Assembly: GCA_028752905.1 (NCBI GenBank)
Contig: JAQNBH010000014.1
Location: 17,839,250 to 17,903,249 of the forward strand
DNA from: Cladorhizidae sp. MBARI D1340-BT2
Taxonomy: Eukaryota > Porifera > Demospongiae > Poecilosclerida > Cladorhizidae
Length of the DNA: 64,000 nt
Reading direction: 5' to 3'
Shown here: piece after piece, positions 1-12,070 of the stretch
Layout: each line of letters opens with the position of its first letter
Numbering within the stretch: position 1 is the stretch's first letter
Program-made: the position numbers and the translations under genes
Notes under the pieces: generated by a model
Seen by the model: the letters and a program-made list of their open reading frames with translations, nothing else
The model's database searches: none
Told to the model about the DNA's origin: nothing

Positions 1-152
1 CAAATAGTGGCTGGAACCAACAATGAAGAATGTGCTTAACAAATAGGTTGTGAAGTAGGTGCTTAACAAATAGAGGCTAGAGCCAACAGTGAAGTAGGCG
101 ATTAACAAATAGAGGGTAGAGCCAACAGTGAAGTAGGTGCTTAACAAAAAGT
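1..152. repeat. short tandem repeat, about 40-bp unit
   Basis: Three to four imperfect copies of a unit containing GTGCTTAACAAATAGAGGCT and AGCCAACAGTGAAGTAGG follow one another. The array probably begins before the window. No coding potential is seen. Confidence 0.75.
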
Positions 153-1840
153 GGGTATATAGATACCTGGCTTACAATTGGCATTTCACAGACTTCTAAT
201 TATACCACACCACCTTGTGCTCAGTTTAACAACTAAAACTTGCCTATAAAATACACTAATTCTACATGGCACTAGTTCAATATGTATGATGAGGGACCAG
301 TGACGAGTGCTCACAAATGCATGCAGTATATAGTTGTGGGTGCAGGTGCTAGCTAAAATATTACTACTTATCTCAGAGAGAGGTAATGATAGTAGGGTTC
401 AATTAATTCAAAGTTGAATTAGTATACTGTCATTTGGGTATATTTAATTCAACTGGTTTAGTTAGTTTGTCACAGTTATTTTATTTATTTAAACTGGTTT
501 TTGAAGTCCATTAAGTCAAAGTTGAATTAAAATTGAATTAAGGGGGCATAGACCATATTTGTGGTCACCAATTTAATGCATTTTGAATGGTTTTGATCTG
601 AAAAGGTAGCTTATTCTCTGTGCTTTCCAACGATATTTATAGCTTATAGGCAAAGCAGTGTTTCCATCAACATCTGGCTGACAGCCTGACACACTGGCAA
701 TAGTACAGAGGTGTTGTTTTTTTACAAATTTTCAGCTTCATCAAGACTTGCCATTTATGTTGCTGTCAGTCAGTTTCTAATAAAACTCCCCCCAATCCCC
801 CCTTTTTTCATTCAGCAGGAAAAGTGAGCCCACAGAATGAACCGTATCTCATGGAAAATTGGCTGGATTGAAAAAGTGATCATTCATTTTGAAGAGCTAA
901 GAGAGAGCATTCAAATGATATAAAAATTATATACTATGGACAAAATATTGAGTGAGCAAAACTGTGAATAATGTCGGGAATACACATTTCTTTGAATCAT
1001 GAGGGGCAGGGATAGATCCAGGGTGGTTGTAAACCTCTCATTTTTCTCTTGATCATGACTATCATTCTTGCACTCTTTCATCAGCAACACAAGACTCACC
1101 AGAAAAACTGACTGAGCAGTGTTGACACAGGAGCAGGCAGGCCTGTGATAGCCAGCGCTAGGGAAGGACCAGCTACAGATGCCATCTGAAGGTAAAGGTT
1201 GAAGCATAAACGGTAAAGCCGTTAATACTACTATAGTTCCAAACTTTCAGCATCATTTGAATCTTCAGCTTCTAGATATTTCTTCTTCTACCACGATTCT
1301 AACCCAGAAGATCCTTACTGACTCCATACTTTCGTCTTTCCAGAGCTTTTGTTTGCATTCTTCTTGACATGGAATTTAATAATGCTAGCAAGTTAATAGC
1401 AGTATATACCAATGTGGGTGGGTGTCAAACCAGTGGACACAAAACCCGAACATAAGGTCCGGTGAAACTGAAAAAGTCCTCAAATAGAGTTTTCAAAACC
1501 CTCAATTAGAGTTTGCAATGCCCACTTCCAAGGAGGTGGGGAAAAGGAACTGCAAAAAAAGGCAATCTTATGGTCTCTTTATTTAATTCAAAATTAGTTC
1601 ATTTTAGTTGACTTCAATTTCGCACCCGCGTGCCTGACCAGGTAATAAATTTTTAACGCCTAATCAAAAATACCGTTGCATGCGCTAGAGCTTCCTCTAG
1701 CCACTCGTACCATTTTCAATTTTTGTGCACTTATATAGCAATCAGGAGTTATTTTGGCGGAGGTTACAGGGATTCAGGTTTTTGAGGTCCCTCCACTTTA
1801 GGGTCTAGTAACATACCTATGAAACTTATTTTAGAATCCA
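153..1840. other. AT-rich non-coding stretch
   Basis: I see no convincing exon, RNA gene or element here. Open stretches are short and have no recognisable motif. Confidence 0.5.
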
Positions 1841-1945
1841 AAGAGAGCACACAGAGAGATCTATCTTTTGAGCCATATAATTATCAAGTCTATACCATGA
1901 AGTTTGCAGAATCTACGGAGCTCTAAAGTTGTATAAACACAAGTT
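1841..1945 (+). repeat. dispersed repeat, copy 1
   Basis: This segment contains GAGAGCACACAGAGAGATCT followed by a GCAGAATCTACGGAGCTC block. A close copy in the same orientation lies at about 50896-50997 and an inverted one at about 49725-49803, so it is a genomic repeat family of unknown class. Confidence 0.6.
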
Positions 1946-2170
1946 AAAAAATATATATATATATATATACCAACAGACCTACCTCAAACCATATTATTCC
2001 AACAAATTTTATAGGTTACAACTTTGGAAGTTCTGCCCACTAGATAGGTACATAGATAAATATAATAATTATTGATAAATACATAGATGCGATACAGATA
2101 CATGGATAAATACATACATACATATAAATACATACATACATAGATACATACACAGACAGATAGATAGATT
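1946..2170. repeat. TA and CATA/GATA microsatellites
   Basis: A short (TA)n run at about 1951-1970 is followed by degenerate tetranucleotide repeats (CATA, GATA) leading up to the foldback element. Similar GATA repeats lie on the other side of that element. Confidence 0.8.
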
Positions 2171-2790
2171 TATACTACATCACGTCATCTGTGGCTAATC
2201 TAATTGGTTAATAACTGTAGGTTACATAGGTGTATAATCTACACTTTTAACCGGATGTAGTTTAGCACGTGCGCAATGTAGTATAAGCCTATACTCCACT
2301 CGCGGGTTATGCGCCAGTGTAACCTACTCGTTTGCGCTTTAGCTATTAATGTTCACTGTTCATGAAGCTTTAACGTCAAGATAATATTCACTTGATATAA
2401 TTTATATAGATGTTCTGTGCTGCAGTGTAACCTACTCGTTTACGCGTAACACTGTAAAATATCTGGGCTCATAAATCCCTGAAGTTGAAGGAGTTTTTGA
2501 TTATCAGTTGAAGGAAGTTGTTCCAACTCAGCTGCATATTTATCTAGCAGTACTTTGTCAATAGCTGGGGCGCCTTGAGTAAAAAATTCTTCCATTTCTA
2601 GTTGCTATGTAGTTTAGCGCATGCGCAATGTAAGTATAAGTAAGATAGCCTATTCAAAAGAGTCGGTTATGCGCCAGTGTGTAACCTCGTTTGCTGTTAC
2701 ATTCCTCGGCTTCGCCTCGGGGTAACCGCAAACTCGGAGGTTACATATGCGCATAACCGACTCTTTTGTATAGGCTATCCTATACATATA
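2171..2790 (+). mobile_element. foldback/MITE-like element, copy 1 (split)
   Basis: Two blocks, about 2171-2285 and 2604-2790, together match the reverse complement of 4091-4352 almost throughout. The stretch between them looks like an extra segment that includes partial duplications. The second block is itself a large hairpin: AGCCTATTCAAAAGAGTCGG near 2648 is mirrored by a complementary arm ending near 2780. The arms carry GCGCATGCGC, which resembles an NRF1-type site. No ORF is seen, so this is a non-autonomous element. Superfamily and target duplication could not be fixed. Confidence 0.65.
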
Positions 2791-2988
2791 CATACTGTAG
2801 ATAGATAGATAATAGATAGATACATACATAGGTACATGCATAGGTACATACATAGATAGATACATAGATAGATACATGCATAGGTACATACATAGATAGA
2901 TACATAGATAGATACATGCATAGGTACATACACAGATAGATACATACATAGATACATACATAGATACATAGATAGATCTTTGAAGATG
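2791..2988. repeat. GATA/CATA tetranucleotide tract
   Basis: Tandem GATA, CATA and GTACATGCATAG-type units. The open frames through it are tyrosine- and methionine-rich artefacts of the repeat. Confidence 0.85.
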
Positions 2989-4090
2989 GATTTCAAGGTG
3001 TGTGCCAGTTTATTTCCTAAGTATTCAAGGCATGTTGAAAGTCTTTTGGAGGCAAAACCACATTTGGGAAGCTAAGCAGCTGCCAGTGGCTTCTGAATGA
3101 CCTTATTGTGGGTCAAACCACCTACTTCCTGATGCCTACTGCACTCTGTTGCCTCTCCATACTCCTGAACAGGATTTGTGATAATCTCCCCACTTAGTGG
3201 GTACCTTAATAATTATAATGACCTTCACTATGCTAGAAAAGGTTTTATAATGGTGGCTGTGTCCAGGTTTTTAGTGTGGGATCTTCTCCCTTAAAACAGT
3301 TTTGCTGAGAAGTTGGGGAACGGAAGGGATTATGGAGTAAGATGGCCAAACTGGAGAAAGAAAGTTGAGTTTACATCAAGATCACATCGAGTTTTGATTC
3401 AGGCCTTACTTCTGCTTCTGCCATGCTGGTATAGGGGAATATTTTTTCTTGGAAACCCACCTTTTATAAGCCACTAAAATTGTAAAAGTGCAAAGCTAAA
3501 TTCTTTTGTGTTCTATTGCAATTGCAGGCTTCTGATCACAACAGGAACAGGCAATACACATCTGCCAGGATGGAACATGGCGCTTTGCTGTAGTGCATTA
3601 AGGGGGAGGGGTTTACTGGATGGTATTATTACTTCTTCACTTAAAAAATAATTAAATCACATCTAGCTCATATTTAGGTATTTTTTCCAAATTTCATGGG
3701 GTTGTAGAGATATGGTTTGGAGAACATGTCTACTAAAAAGTTAATTGCCATAAACCCCCCCCACCCCCCCCCCCCTCACCCCCAAATGGTGGATAATGTG
3801 CCATAACCTGTAAAAATTGGAGCACTTTTATATATATCTCTTAAGATTGTATGACGATTATTTATATAAACATCAAAATACATGGAATGCAACCCATGTA
3901 TTAAGTGTTGTAGAGCTTAATTTGTTTAAGGTGATCCTAAACATAACCACTTTCCAATTAACTGCAGTATAATTATAGCAATTATAGAGGTTGCGTAAAG
4001 TTCATTTCGGGAATAGTTTAGTTTCGTTATCATTAACATTATAGGTGATATAAAAGCAAACTCCCTTAATGCCACGGATTAGGAAAATTG
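2989..4090. other. non-coding stretch with a poly-C tract
   Basis: Nothing gene-like was recognised. A C-rich tract occupies about 3755-3785. Confidence 0.45.
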
Positions 4091-4352
4091 TACTATGTAT
4101 AGGATAGCCTATACAAAAGAGTCGGTTATGCGCCTATGTAACCTCCGAGTTTGCGGTTACCCTGAGTCGAAGCCGAGGAATGTAACAGCAGGTTACACGA
4201 CGCATAACTGACTCTTTTGTATAGGCTATCTTACTTATACTGCATTGCGCACACGCTAAACTACAAGTGGTTAAAAGTGTAGGTTATGCGCATATGTAAC
4301 CTACAGTTATTAATCAATCAGATTAGCCACAGATGACGTGATGTAGTATAAA
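4091..4352 (-). mobile_element. foldback/MITE-like element, copy 2 (inverted)
   Basis: This is the compact reverse-complement counterpart of 2171-2790. It has a hairpin whose arms start AGCCTATACAAAAGAGTCGG near 4103 and end near 4231, followed by an arm with another small palindrome around 4279-4304. It is non-coding. Confidence 0.7.
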
Positions 4353-4620
4353 TATATATATATGCTTAGGAGAATGTTAGTTTAGCCTGTTTGGGATGGG
4401 ATGTAATCTGTTCTTCACTGGTGATATTGGCAGGTAGATTGAATACACTCCACCTTTCTCCTAATCACTATCCTCAAACCGCTTCCTCTGCCTCCGAGAT
4501 CTATATATGTAGTTATCCCCCATCTTTATTTGTCTTGTATAATTATATATATATATATACACACTCTTAGGTAGCTATCTGCTTTGGTCCTTACGACTGG
4601 AATATTGGGTGGCAAAAGCA

Positions 4621-4806
4621 TGTTCATGTAAAGCTACACACTCGCGCTGCTGTTAGTCCCACAACAACTAACACTAATATCCACATCATCACCACACAGT
4701 TCCAATAACTTTTCAAACATACTTCGATGTGTACTTCAATGTGTACTTCAAGCACGAAGGCTTCTTTGCATGGTCGCCAAGACAGTTTACCGAAATCAGG
4801 AGGCAA
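4621..4806 (-). CDS. possible terminal exon with one membrane segment
   Basis: An open minus-strand stretch reads through a strongly hydrophobic run (VVMMWILVLVVVGLTAA) to a stop. It could be the last exon of a small membrane protein, in line with the CD225-like exons further on, but the aGD...A motif of that family is absent. No upstream partner exon could be tied to it in phase. It may be chance. Confidence 0.25.
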
Positions 4807-4914
4807 ATTTATTAGTGCACAAAAAGCTCTCGAGCTATAGTGTGTTACACCAACGCTGAAGCCGAGTTGAGCCTAAGGGACCTTGGCTCAGGCATGTAAA
4901 AACAACAACATATT

Positions 4915-5244
4915 TTAGAAATAAAGCCACATCCTACATTCATCATTATGGGGTTGTATACAAACCCTGACAAGTGTACTGAATTTCCTTTCCTTTGACT
5001 TGTACTTGGAGCAACATAAAAAAAATCCGTAACAAACTGGTTGCTGATCATCTTCCACAGTCATCCTTATTATATCCTCATGTAACACTGATGGGGATAT
5101 AACACTAATATTGCCCCTGGAGGCAGTAGGTTGCTGAGGGCTGTTTGGAGTAGAGGGTATTGCATTGGCCTCTAATGCATCTGGAGAACCAGGGGTAAGA
5201 CAGCCTTGAACGTCCAAGTTTGCAGAAAACCATCTCAGAAACAA
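4915..5244 (-). CDS. possible exon, proline/serine-rich
   Basis: The minus strand is open for about 110 codons. Composition is exon-like in the first half (SPDALEANAIPSTPNSPQQP, then VLHEDIIRMTVEDDQQPV) and turns cysteine-rich and less convincing after that. It may be a cytoplasmic N-terminal exon of the same unknown gene as 4621-4806. I do not recognise the protein, and the splice limits are undetermined. Confidence 0.3.
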   Translation of the reverse strand: MFLRWFSANLDVQGCLTPGSPDALEANAIPSTPNSPQQPTASRGNISVISPSVLHEDIIRMTVEDDQQPVCYGFFLCCSKYKSKERKFSTLVRVCIQPHNDECRMWLYF

Positions 5245-5974
5245 AGCTGACTCAATCTAGCTTACTGATAATGATAAGTTTTTCAATTCCCCCACTCATT
5301 TAGTTATATACAGTTATATACAGGCTAATGTTAAATCTGTGACCATGGCTACCAAGGACCAATGAATGATTTATTATAGCTAAATTAATTTTTTTAAGTT
5401 TCTTGAGCTTTTTGGGTGGGGGTGGTATCTTTAAGAACGTGGTCAAGAAATTCCACATCTAGGGGGAAAATCCTGGTTGTAAAATTCACTGTACAGTGAT
5501 CTCCGATAATTGTAGATTCATCAACAGTCAAGTAAAAAAAATTAAGGAGCCAGCAGACCATGCATAAATATCAAGTGAATTTGAGCTCTTGAACTTAGAT
5601 AATTGGTTGTGATTGATATTAAAATTCTCTTTTAAATCCACTTATAAGGCTCGACCACCCTAGAAGTGAAGGGCAGGAGCGGCTTATCTAACTCAACAGC
5701 TACCATCCTTATGAAACTGCTGACACTTTCCAAGTTGTTTACAAGTCTCTGGGTATTTTTTAAATTTATTATTTCCTGTCCAGTATCTCTCCTAGGTCTT
5801 GAAATATTCTCCAATGCCTATATATGGTGTGTACAATACTATCTGATGCACTTTGGTACCAAAAAATACAGCAACAACTATTATCTAGAAATACACATGA
5901 CAATTCTCAAGTATAATAGGACTAAACACAAATATGTATCAGTTAACACCATGGAAGGTTCTGGATCTGTAGCC

Positions 5975-6238
5975 TCAGCAGCAATTTTGTCCACTAACTT
6001 CATCAATAACCTTGTTGATGTAAGTAATGTCAGTAAAGGAGCAGTGGCAGAGGCCCAAAAAACTGATTTTAATGTTGTCGAAGATAACCAGGTCTGTAGC
6101 GAAGATTAAAACCAGGAGAATAACACCACTCACCAGCACCAAGAAGAAGTAGACCATGGAACAGATGCTGCAGCATAGTGAGTAACTTCCACAAGACTTA
6201 GCTTGGTTATAATCTCCTGCAGAGTTGTGATCATTGGC
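5975..6238 (-). CDS. CD225/dispanin-like gene A, last exon (second membrane segment)
   Basis: The exon follows a good minus-strand acceptor (TTTTTTCATGGCAG) and starts in phase 0. It begins ANDHNSAGDYNQAKSCGSYS and continues into a hydrophobic helix (MVYFFLVLVSGVILLVLIF), ending at a stop after about 87 codons. The AGDY..A..SG motif just before the second membrane helix is typical of the CD225 (IFITM/dispanin/PRRT) fold. The best first-helix partner is the exon at 17936-18103, which ends in phase 0 at the same position. An internal GTGAGT after codon 33 might be a cryptic donor. The function of invertebrate CD225 proteins is largely unknown; a membrane role is inferred. Confidence 0.62.
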   Translation of the reverse strand, partial: ANDHNSAGDYNQAKSCGSYSLCCSICSMVYFFLVLVSGVILLVLIFATDLVIFDNIKISFLGLCHCSFTDITYINKVIDEVSGQNCC

Positions 6239-7310
6239 CTGCCATGAAAAAAGGGGGGGGAGGGAAGGGAGAGGAAAAGCAAGTGAATCATTTACCTAAA
6301 AGTATTTTCTCTCGAAAGTAACTATTTGTATTTTGTTAACATTTTTAAACTCGGTAACTTTCCTGCCTTTTATAATGGTGCCCATAATTGAGGATGACCC
6401 TTGACATCTATAATCATACCAATATTGTACACCTTAAAATCTGTATAATGATTGATGACTTATCTAATTTATCTACACTGATATGTAAACACTCTTGCTT
6501 CCTTCCTTTTTTGACTAGGCAATCCAGTATGTTCTATCTTCTCCTCCTCTCCAACCCCCTATTTTTTTGCAACATTATTTAAGGCAGGAAATAACAGCAC
6601 AACAAAATCAACAAGAAAACCAAACAGCAGAGATAAATTACACTCCACAAGTCCGCCCACGACCTTACTTTGTTCTTTTATTATTGGGAGTCAGCAACGA
6701 TCAGCTTCAGCCTCCTGGGACAGAACTCCAAACTAACCAAACGTAGCAGAATTTTCTACTTGTTTATTGTTCGAGCACACACTGTACTATAGAGTGGTAT
6801 TTGCCTTTTGCTTCCCCAAAGGTTACCACATTAGTAAATCAACTGATTGCTCGCTTCAAATTCAGGTACATAGCATAGCTTGATGAGAGTCACGTTTCGA
6901 AGAAGGATAATATACACACATATTTTGCTATCTAGTCGTTATGGACGTGCATTGGAGTATTTGGAGTCACCTGGTACTCAAGTGCTTTTGGGTTTTTGAC
7001 ATATTATAGCAAAAACTGCTCTTGGGCTACAAGCACAGAGCCAAATGTAACTACAGATGCAATTGCCTAACTTCAACCTTTTTCACCCAAGTATGGGGGG
7101 AAAAACACAGCGCACACTGTTGCAAGAGATGGACAAAACACTTGCAACAGCTGGAGCCATTGATTTTACTATTGCACATAGAACTAAACTACATACAGGT
7201 GTTGATTAGATAATGATGGGCAGAATAGGCAAAGGGTGCGTGGGAAGCTCCATAAAAAGGGTTTGCTCCAGCCAGTTTTTGGCTTTTGTTGTGAACTGAC
7301 TAAGAGTGAG
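6239..7310. other. intronic/intergenic sequence without recognised features
   Basis: Short open stretches only. If gene A is joined as proposed, this is the start of its 11.7-kb intron. Confidence 0.4.
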
Positions 7311-7317
7311 TTTTTGA

Positions 7318-7642
7318 TTGTTAGATGCTAGGGAGGAGAGACTAGCTAACATTTGGAGACTGTTAGATGCTAGGAACGAGAGACTAGCTAACATTTGGGG
7401 ACTGTTAGATGCTAGGGAGGAGAGACTAGCTAACATTTGGGGACTGTTAGATGCTAGGGAGGAGAGACTAGCTAACATTTGGGGACTGTTAGATGCAAGG
7501 GAGGAGAGACTAGCTAACATTTGGGGACTGTTAGATTCTTGAGAGGAGAGACTAGCTAACATTTGGGGACTGTTAGATGCTAGGGAGGAGAGACTAGCGG
7601 ACTGTTAGATGCTTGGGAGGAGAGACTAGCTAACACACACGA
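7318..7642. repeat. 42-bp minisatellite
   Basis: About eight copies of a 42-bp unit containing TTAGATGCTAGGGAGGAGAG and ACTAGCTAACATTTGGGG. Starts at 7321, 7363 and 7405 are exactly 42 bases apart. The last copies are shortened. Because 42 is a multiple of three, both strands stay open and give 14-residue repeats; these are not taken as proteins. Confidence 0.9.
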
Positions 7643-7764
7643 GTTCCATTCAAGGGAACAATGGTAACACAAGTAAGCCTCGCCTCCACTAATACACCTC
7701 ATGCCACTACTACCTGTCATGGTAAAAACTGGACATCTAAACTATAAGTGCACAACTACTCTAC

Positions 7765-7925
7765 ATGCACACATGGCATCTACAACCTGTGCATGTTGCG
7801 CACATTGCATCTACAACCTGTGCATGTTGCGCACATGGCATCTACAACCTGTGCATGTTGTGCACATGGCATCTACAACCTGTGCATGTTGCACACATGG
7901 CATCTACAACCTGTGCATGTGCCAA
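7765..7925. repeat. 31-bp minisatellite
   Basis: Five near-identical units of the form TGGCATCTACAACCTGTGCA plus TGTTGCGCACA in tandem. All three plus frames stay open, as expected from the repeat. Confidence 0.9.
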
Positions 7926-10035
7926 TTTTATTTCCTTGCTGACCACATTACCCTGAAATAGATTGCCTTTGTTCTTTCCTTGACCTTACAGCTAAAAGTC
8001 TGAGAAATGATTTTTGCCTGGACAAGCATACATATTGATGGTTCTAGGTGCAAGATGCATGGAAAGGGATATGGCAGGCCTAAAGGAAAGTCGATGGTGA
8101 AATGAAGCTCTTCACACTGTGTCCAAACGACATGATGACGGCATTTTCTCCTGCAACACTAAAGGACCAAGCGCATGGCAAGTCTGGAGGCAAGAGGACG
8201 ATGGAGATGGCAACTCGTGACATACACATGGGTGTGACTACAGGACGTGCTGCTAGGCACAAGACTCGTCCCAGGGTAGGCATAGGACTACTCCAGGAGC
8301 TAATGCTCTTCATGTTGCCATGCATGATGTACACCCTAACACATAGCAGAAAATTGCCGGCAGTGGTAATTTTCATTTGATCACCATCAAGTTTTATAAT
8401 TTCAGTATAGAGATACACTGCATGTTAAAATCACACCCATTTCAACACCTTGTGACAGTGTGCAGTGATTCTCGAGTTTATCACATCCATAAAGACATCT
8501 ACGGTCCTAAGGACAACCTTGCCTTGCCAAGGAACTAGCAATCCCACGAGTGGAAAGGGAAAAAATAAGGAAAAAAAGCTCACCGGTTAGATCATTGACT
8601 GCTACCTTCTCTTGCGTAGCACTTCGGTAAAAGATAGGCTTGTAAGACTGGTGAGCAAAACACAAGAGGCTTAACCCTCACCAGACGAACATGAAGATTG
8701 TAATCTGATGCTGTCACGTACGCATAACTGTGTAATTTTTTGGCTAAGACGTCACTATATATAGATTTTTTTTTTAATCATCAGTATTTTTTGAGGGAGT
8801 ATATTATACTTAGATAATTACCCTTGGCAGTACCATCGCTATAGGAATACTACGAACCTTCTCTGACCTCTTCCAAGAAGTAGTTTTTCCCACTTCACCT
8901 AGCAAGATTGTCCTTTAGCCCACTTCTTCGCTGTGAGACTGCTAGCGTCATTTTCTGGTAAGGTTATAGCAAGTAACTAGCTAGAGTGTAAAAAAAATAA
9001 ATAAATTTAACCCCAAAAGATGCTCAGGTTGGCCGAGTACTGGTGTTATTCTGACACTGTGGAAACCGGTAAGGAGAAACTATAGAGAACGTTTGTGTAG
9101 GGAATGTTGTCTAGAAACACTACAGGCAGTTTCCTGGTATGGCCCAGCATGGAGAATCCTAACCTGAACTCTAGCCCCAGAGGCAGTCCCTGGTAGTCCT
9201 AGAGATAAATAAACTAGAACTGAAACCCTCAAATCTATCCATCTACTCGACATCTAATGTAAACAAGTCGGCATATTTGTAAACACTTTCTTCTAATTAC
9301 CATGTTTCACACACTAAGCCACTAAGCTACTGTACGCAGTATAGACACGTTTGCCTGATCAAAAAAATTGTCGATTTCAACTTCTTGCTACCTCTACTTC
9401 ACCACAAAAGACCTGGAAGCAAGCCTTCATAGAACATAGCAACCTCGTGTTGCTGAACAGAGCAGGCTTTAAGGCTGGCTCACAATATGCTGCTAGGCCA
9501 TCGCATCGCGTCGGATCACTTCTACACCGCTGTTCACAATAACGGTGAGCAAACTTAAACTTTCACCCAACCGGAACCCTGCCCATTAATTAATGGAAGC
9601 CAGCACTCATATCATTCGTACATCCCATATCCCATATACTAGGGAAAGTTCTCACTGCTTCCATAAGCCTTTCATCGTCTGTTCAGATTTGAAATCATCA
9701 GCTTTTTACTGAAAAATCAAAATAAAGCACACCAGAATGATGAAAAACTCAAATATACGCACACCAGAATAATGCAATCGCAGGTTGCAACACCGCTCGA
9801 ATACAACTCAATTCTATTCAAGTGGTGCGATATGATGCAATTTTGTGTTCACACTATTTAACGCATTGCTTGAGTGTTTTGTATATTGTGAATCAGCTTT
9901 AAGTCTGCAAAAAGAGGTTGCTCTAATTATTGGCAACCATCTGGCCTGCAACCATCTGGCCTACTTCATATTTGCATTGCTCATGCTGACTCCACGCACA
10001 GCCTGTCCATCAACCTCACTCATGAACGGGTCACG
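7926..10035. other. no recognised gene
   Basis: Several open stretches of 60-110 codons occur (for example around 8080-8418 on either strand), but none shows a known motif or a clear exon pair. I see nothing I can name. Confidence 0.4.
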
Positions 10036-10330
10036 GAGACTGTTCACATGTATAATCCGCTGTCCTGTGGAGACCCTTCACATGTATAATCTGCTGTCCT
10101 ATGGAGACCCTTCACGTGTATAATCCGCTGTCCACGGAGACCCTTCATGTGTATAATCCGCTGTCCACGGAGACCCTTCACGTGTATAATCTGCTGTCCT
10201 ATGGAGACCCTTAACACGTATAATCTGCTGTCCATGGAGACCCTTCACGTTTATAATCCACTGTCCTACAGAGACCTTTCATGTGTATAAGCTGCTGTCC
10301 TACGGAGACCCTTAACGCATATAATCATTA
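10036..10330. repeat. minisatellite, about 31-33-bp unit
   Basis: About nine imperfect units containing CACGTGTATAATCCGCTGTC and GGAGACCCTT in tandem. Confidence 0.88.
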
Positions 10331-10589
10331 CTGGTTTTCACTCAGAAACACCCTGGTAGCTCCAAACCAACTCTTAGCCGCTACGAAGGAGAGGACTAAC
10401 TGGAAACCCATGGATTTGGGAATAATGCAGAAAATAAGTTTGGACAAATCTCCTCTCACCACGAATAAAACAGTATGAAGGATATTTGGCGTAGGCGTGG
10501 AGGCAGCCAAGGCAAGGGATTTGAGGGATTGGAAGGCCAGGACATGGTGAAAAGGGAAGACATATTTTCTAATAGATGTTACTGTTGTG

Positions 10590-10990
10590 CAATGTGTGTG
10601 TGTGAGAGAGAGTATATGTGTGTGTGTGGTAGGGAAAGTGTGTGAGGGGCGGAGAGTGTGTATGTGAGTGTGTGTGTGAGGGTGCGAGTATATGTCTGTG
10701 AGTGTGTGTGCGTGAGAGAATACTCTCAGTAGAATATAATGACTGTCTCACTAACCATTCCCGGTGAAGGCTAGAACATCTAGCCGAAACATCAACGAGC
10801 AAATATAAGTTGCTCATTGAGAATGTCATTATATTGTGTAGTATGTGTGTGTGAGAGTGTATGTGTGTTGTATGTGAGAGTGTATGTGAGAGTGTATGTG
10901 TGTGTGTGAGAGTGTATGTTGTGTGTGTGAGAGTGTATGTGTATGTGTGTGTGTGTTTATGTGAGTGTATGTGTGTGAGCATGATATAGA
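10590..10990. repeat. GT-rich simple repeats around a foldback motif
   Basis: (GTGTGA)-type repeats at about 10590-10730 and 10840-10980 flank a short unique segment that carries hammerhead-like copy A. Confidence 0.85.
10765..10800 (+). repeat. hammerhead-like foldback motif, copy A
   Basis: The core reads GGTGAAGGCTAGAACATC then TAGCCGAAACATC. A GGCTAG/CTAGCC stem is followed by GAAAC, but the CTGATGA box is altered to CCGGTGA. It is related to copies at 11229, 21713 and 38464. Confidence 0.55.
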
Positions 10991-11228
10991 GAGAGCGTGT
11001 GTGTTCATTCTAGTTGGAAGTTGGAATTCAAGTAGCTGCTTTCATGTCTTCAAACACGAAGTGCGACCTGACACCGGTATAGACATTCACAAGTACAGAC
11101 ATTCTCCGGATAACGCTTGTCAGTCATTACACCCCAAGAGCTTGAGGTTGGTGGCAACATGTACCCACAACAGGGCACATCATTAAAAATATTAAAATCA
11201 ACTTCTCTATAATCAACTTAAATTTTAT

Positions 11229-11276
11229 TCACTCGACGTTTCGACTAGATGCTCTAGTCTTCATCAGGAATAATGA
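11229..11276 (-). repeat. hammerhead-like foldback motif, copy B (best preserved)
   Basis: On the minus strand it reads CCTGATGAAGACTAGAGC, then ATCTAGTCGAAACGTCGAG. It shows CTGATGA, a 6-7 bp stem (GACTAGA/TCTAGTC), GAAAC and then GTC. These are the ordered core boxes of a hammerhead ribozyme except for one extra A after CTGATGA. No clear stem I was found, so self-cleavage is unproven. Confidence 0.5.
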
Positions 11277-11279
11277 GAC

Positions 11280-12070
11280 GCTAAGGCTCGTGTGAGCCTG
11301 TTATATACCAATAGCTAGCTATCCAGCACGTGCCACCAGTACATGCGCCTAGCACGTGCACCGGATGTAAAAAAACCCGGATGTAAAACAATAATAATAA
11401 TAATAATAATTAAATGAAAATTAAATGAACAAGAAATACAAATGTTAAAAATTGAAGGAGTGATACTTAGTTGAAACTTGAAAAAGTAGCTGCTAAAAAA
11501 TTAAGTGACCTCTGTCCGACCTTTTCAATTGTATCCCTCTATGTTGGCAGGTCACAATGTCTCCTGCTTGGCTCCTCCTCCTTGGCTCCTCCTCCTTACT
11601 TACTTGAAGCTTCTGCTTAAGCTCTGCACAACAGTAAGCTGCACTCCACTCTCACCAGCATGCTCTGGGGTGCCTCCAAACAATAAACAACTTGCACATA
11701 ACTGAGTCTAGACTTTGTGTGCCTGATTACTTCATGAACTAATTACAGCCATTCCTGTGGTCACTAATTACAGCCCTTCCTGTAGTTAGCTATACACTGG
11801 TGTCATAACCCACCAGCTGGTTCCTTCTGCTCTCCCCTAGTGTAAACACAACCCATGCTGCATTTCAATCTCAGCAGTAGTTTAGAAAAGTCCCTAGCCA
11901 TTATGGTAGCAAACCACAGAGTCCACAAGGAGGTGAATCTCATTAGAAGTTGCTACTTCTTGTTGTGCCAGTGAAAAGCAGCTAACCAACGGCTCTTGGA
12001 CTTGGGCTGGTCAATACAAGGTGAACCATGACTACTCACATACCAACATTCTAAACTGGCAACCAATGAC
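11280..12070. other. no recognised gene
   Basis: Contains a short (AAT)n run near 11390-11412. Nothing else recognised. Confidence 0.4.

Noticed and set aside
6388..6582. Hydrophobic open frame on the plus strand
   Set aside because: Short, no splice or motif support, and AT-rich composition explains the Leu/Phe/Ile content.
7206..7642. Repeat proteins with 14-residue units on both strands
   Set aside because: The unit is 42 bp, a multiple of three, so open frames on both strands follow automatically. There is no flanking exon evidence.
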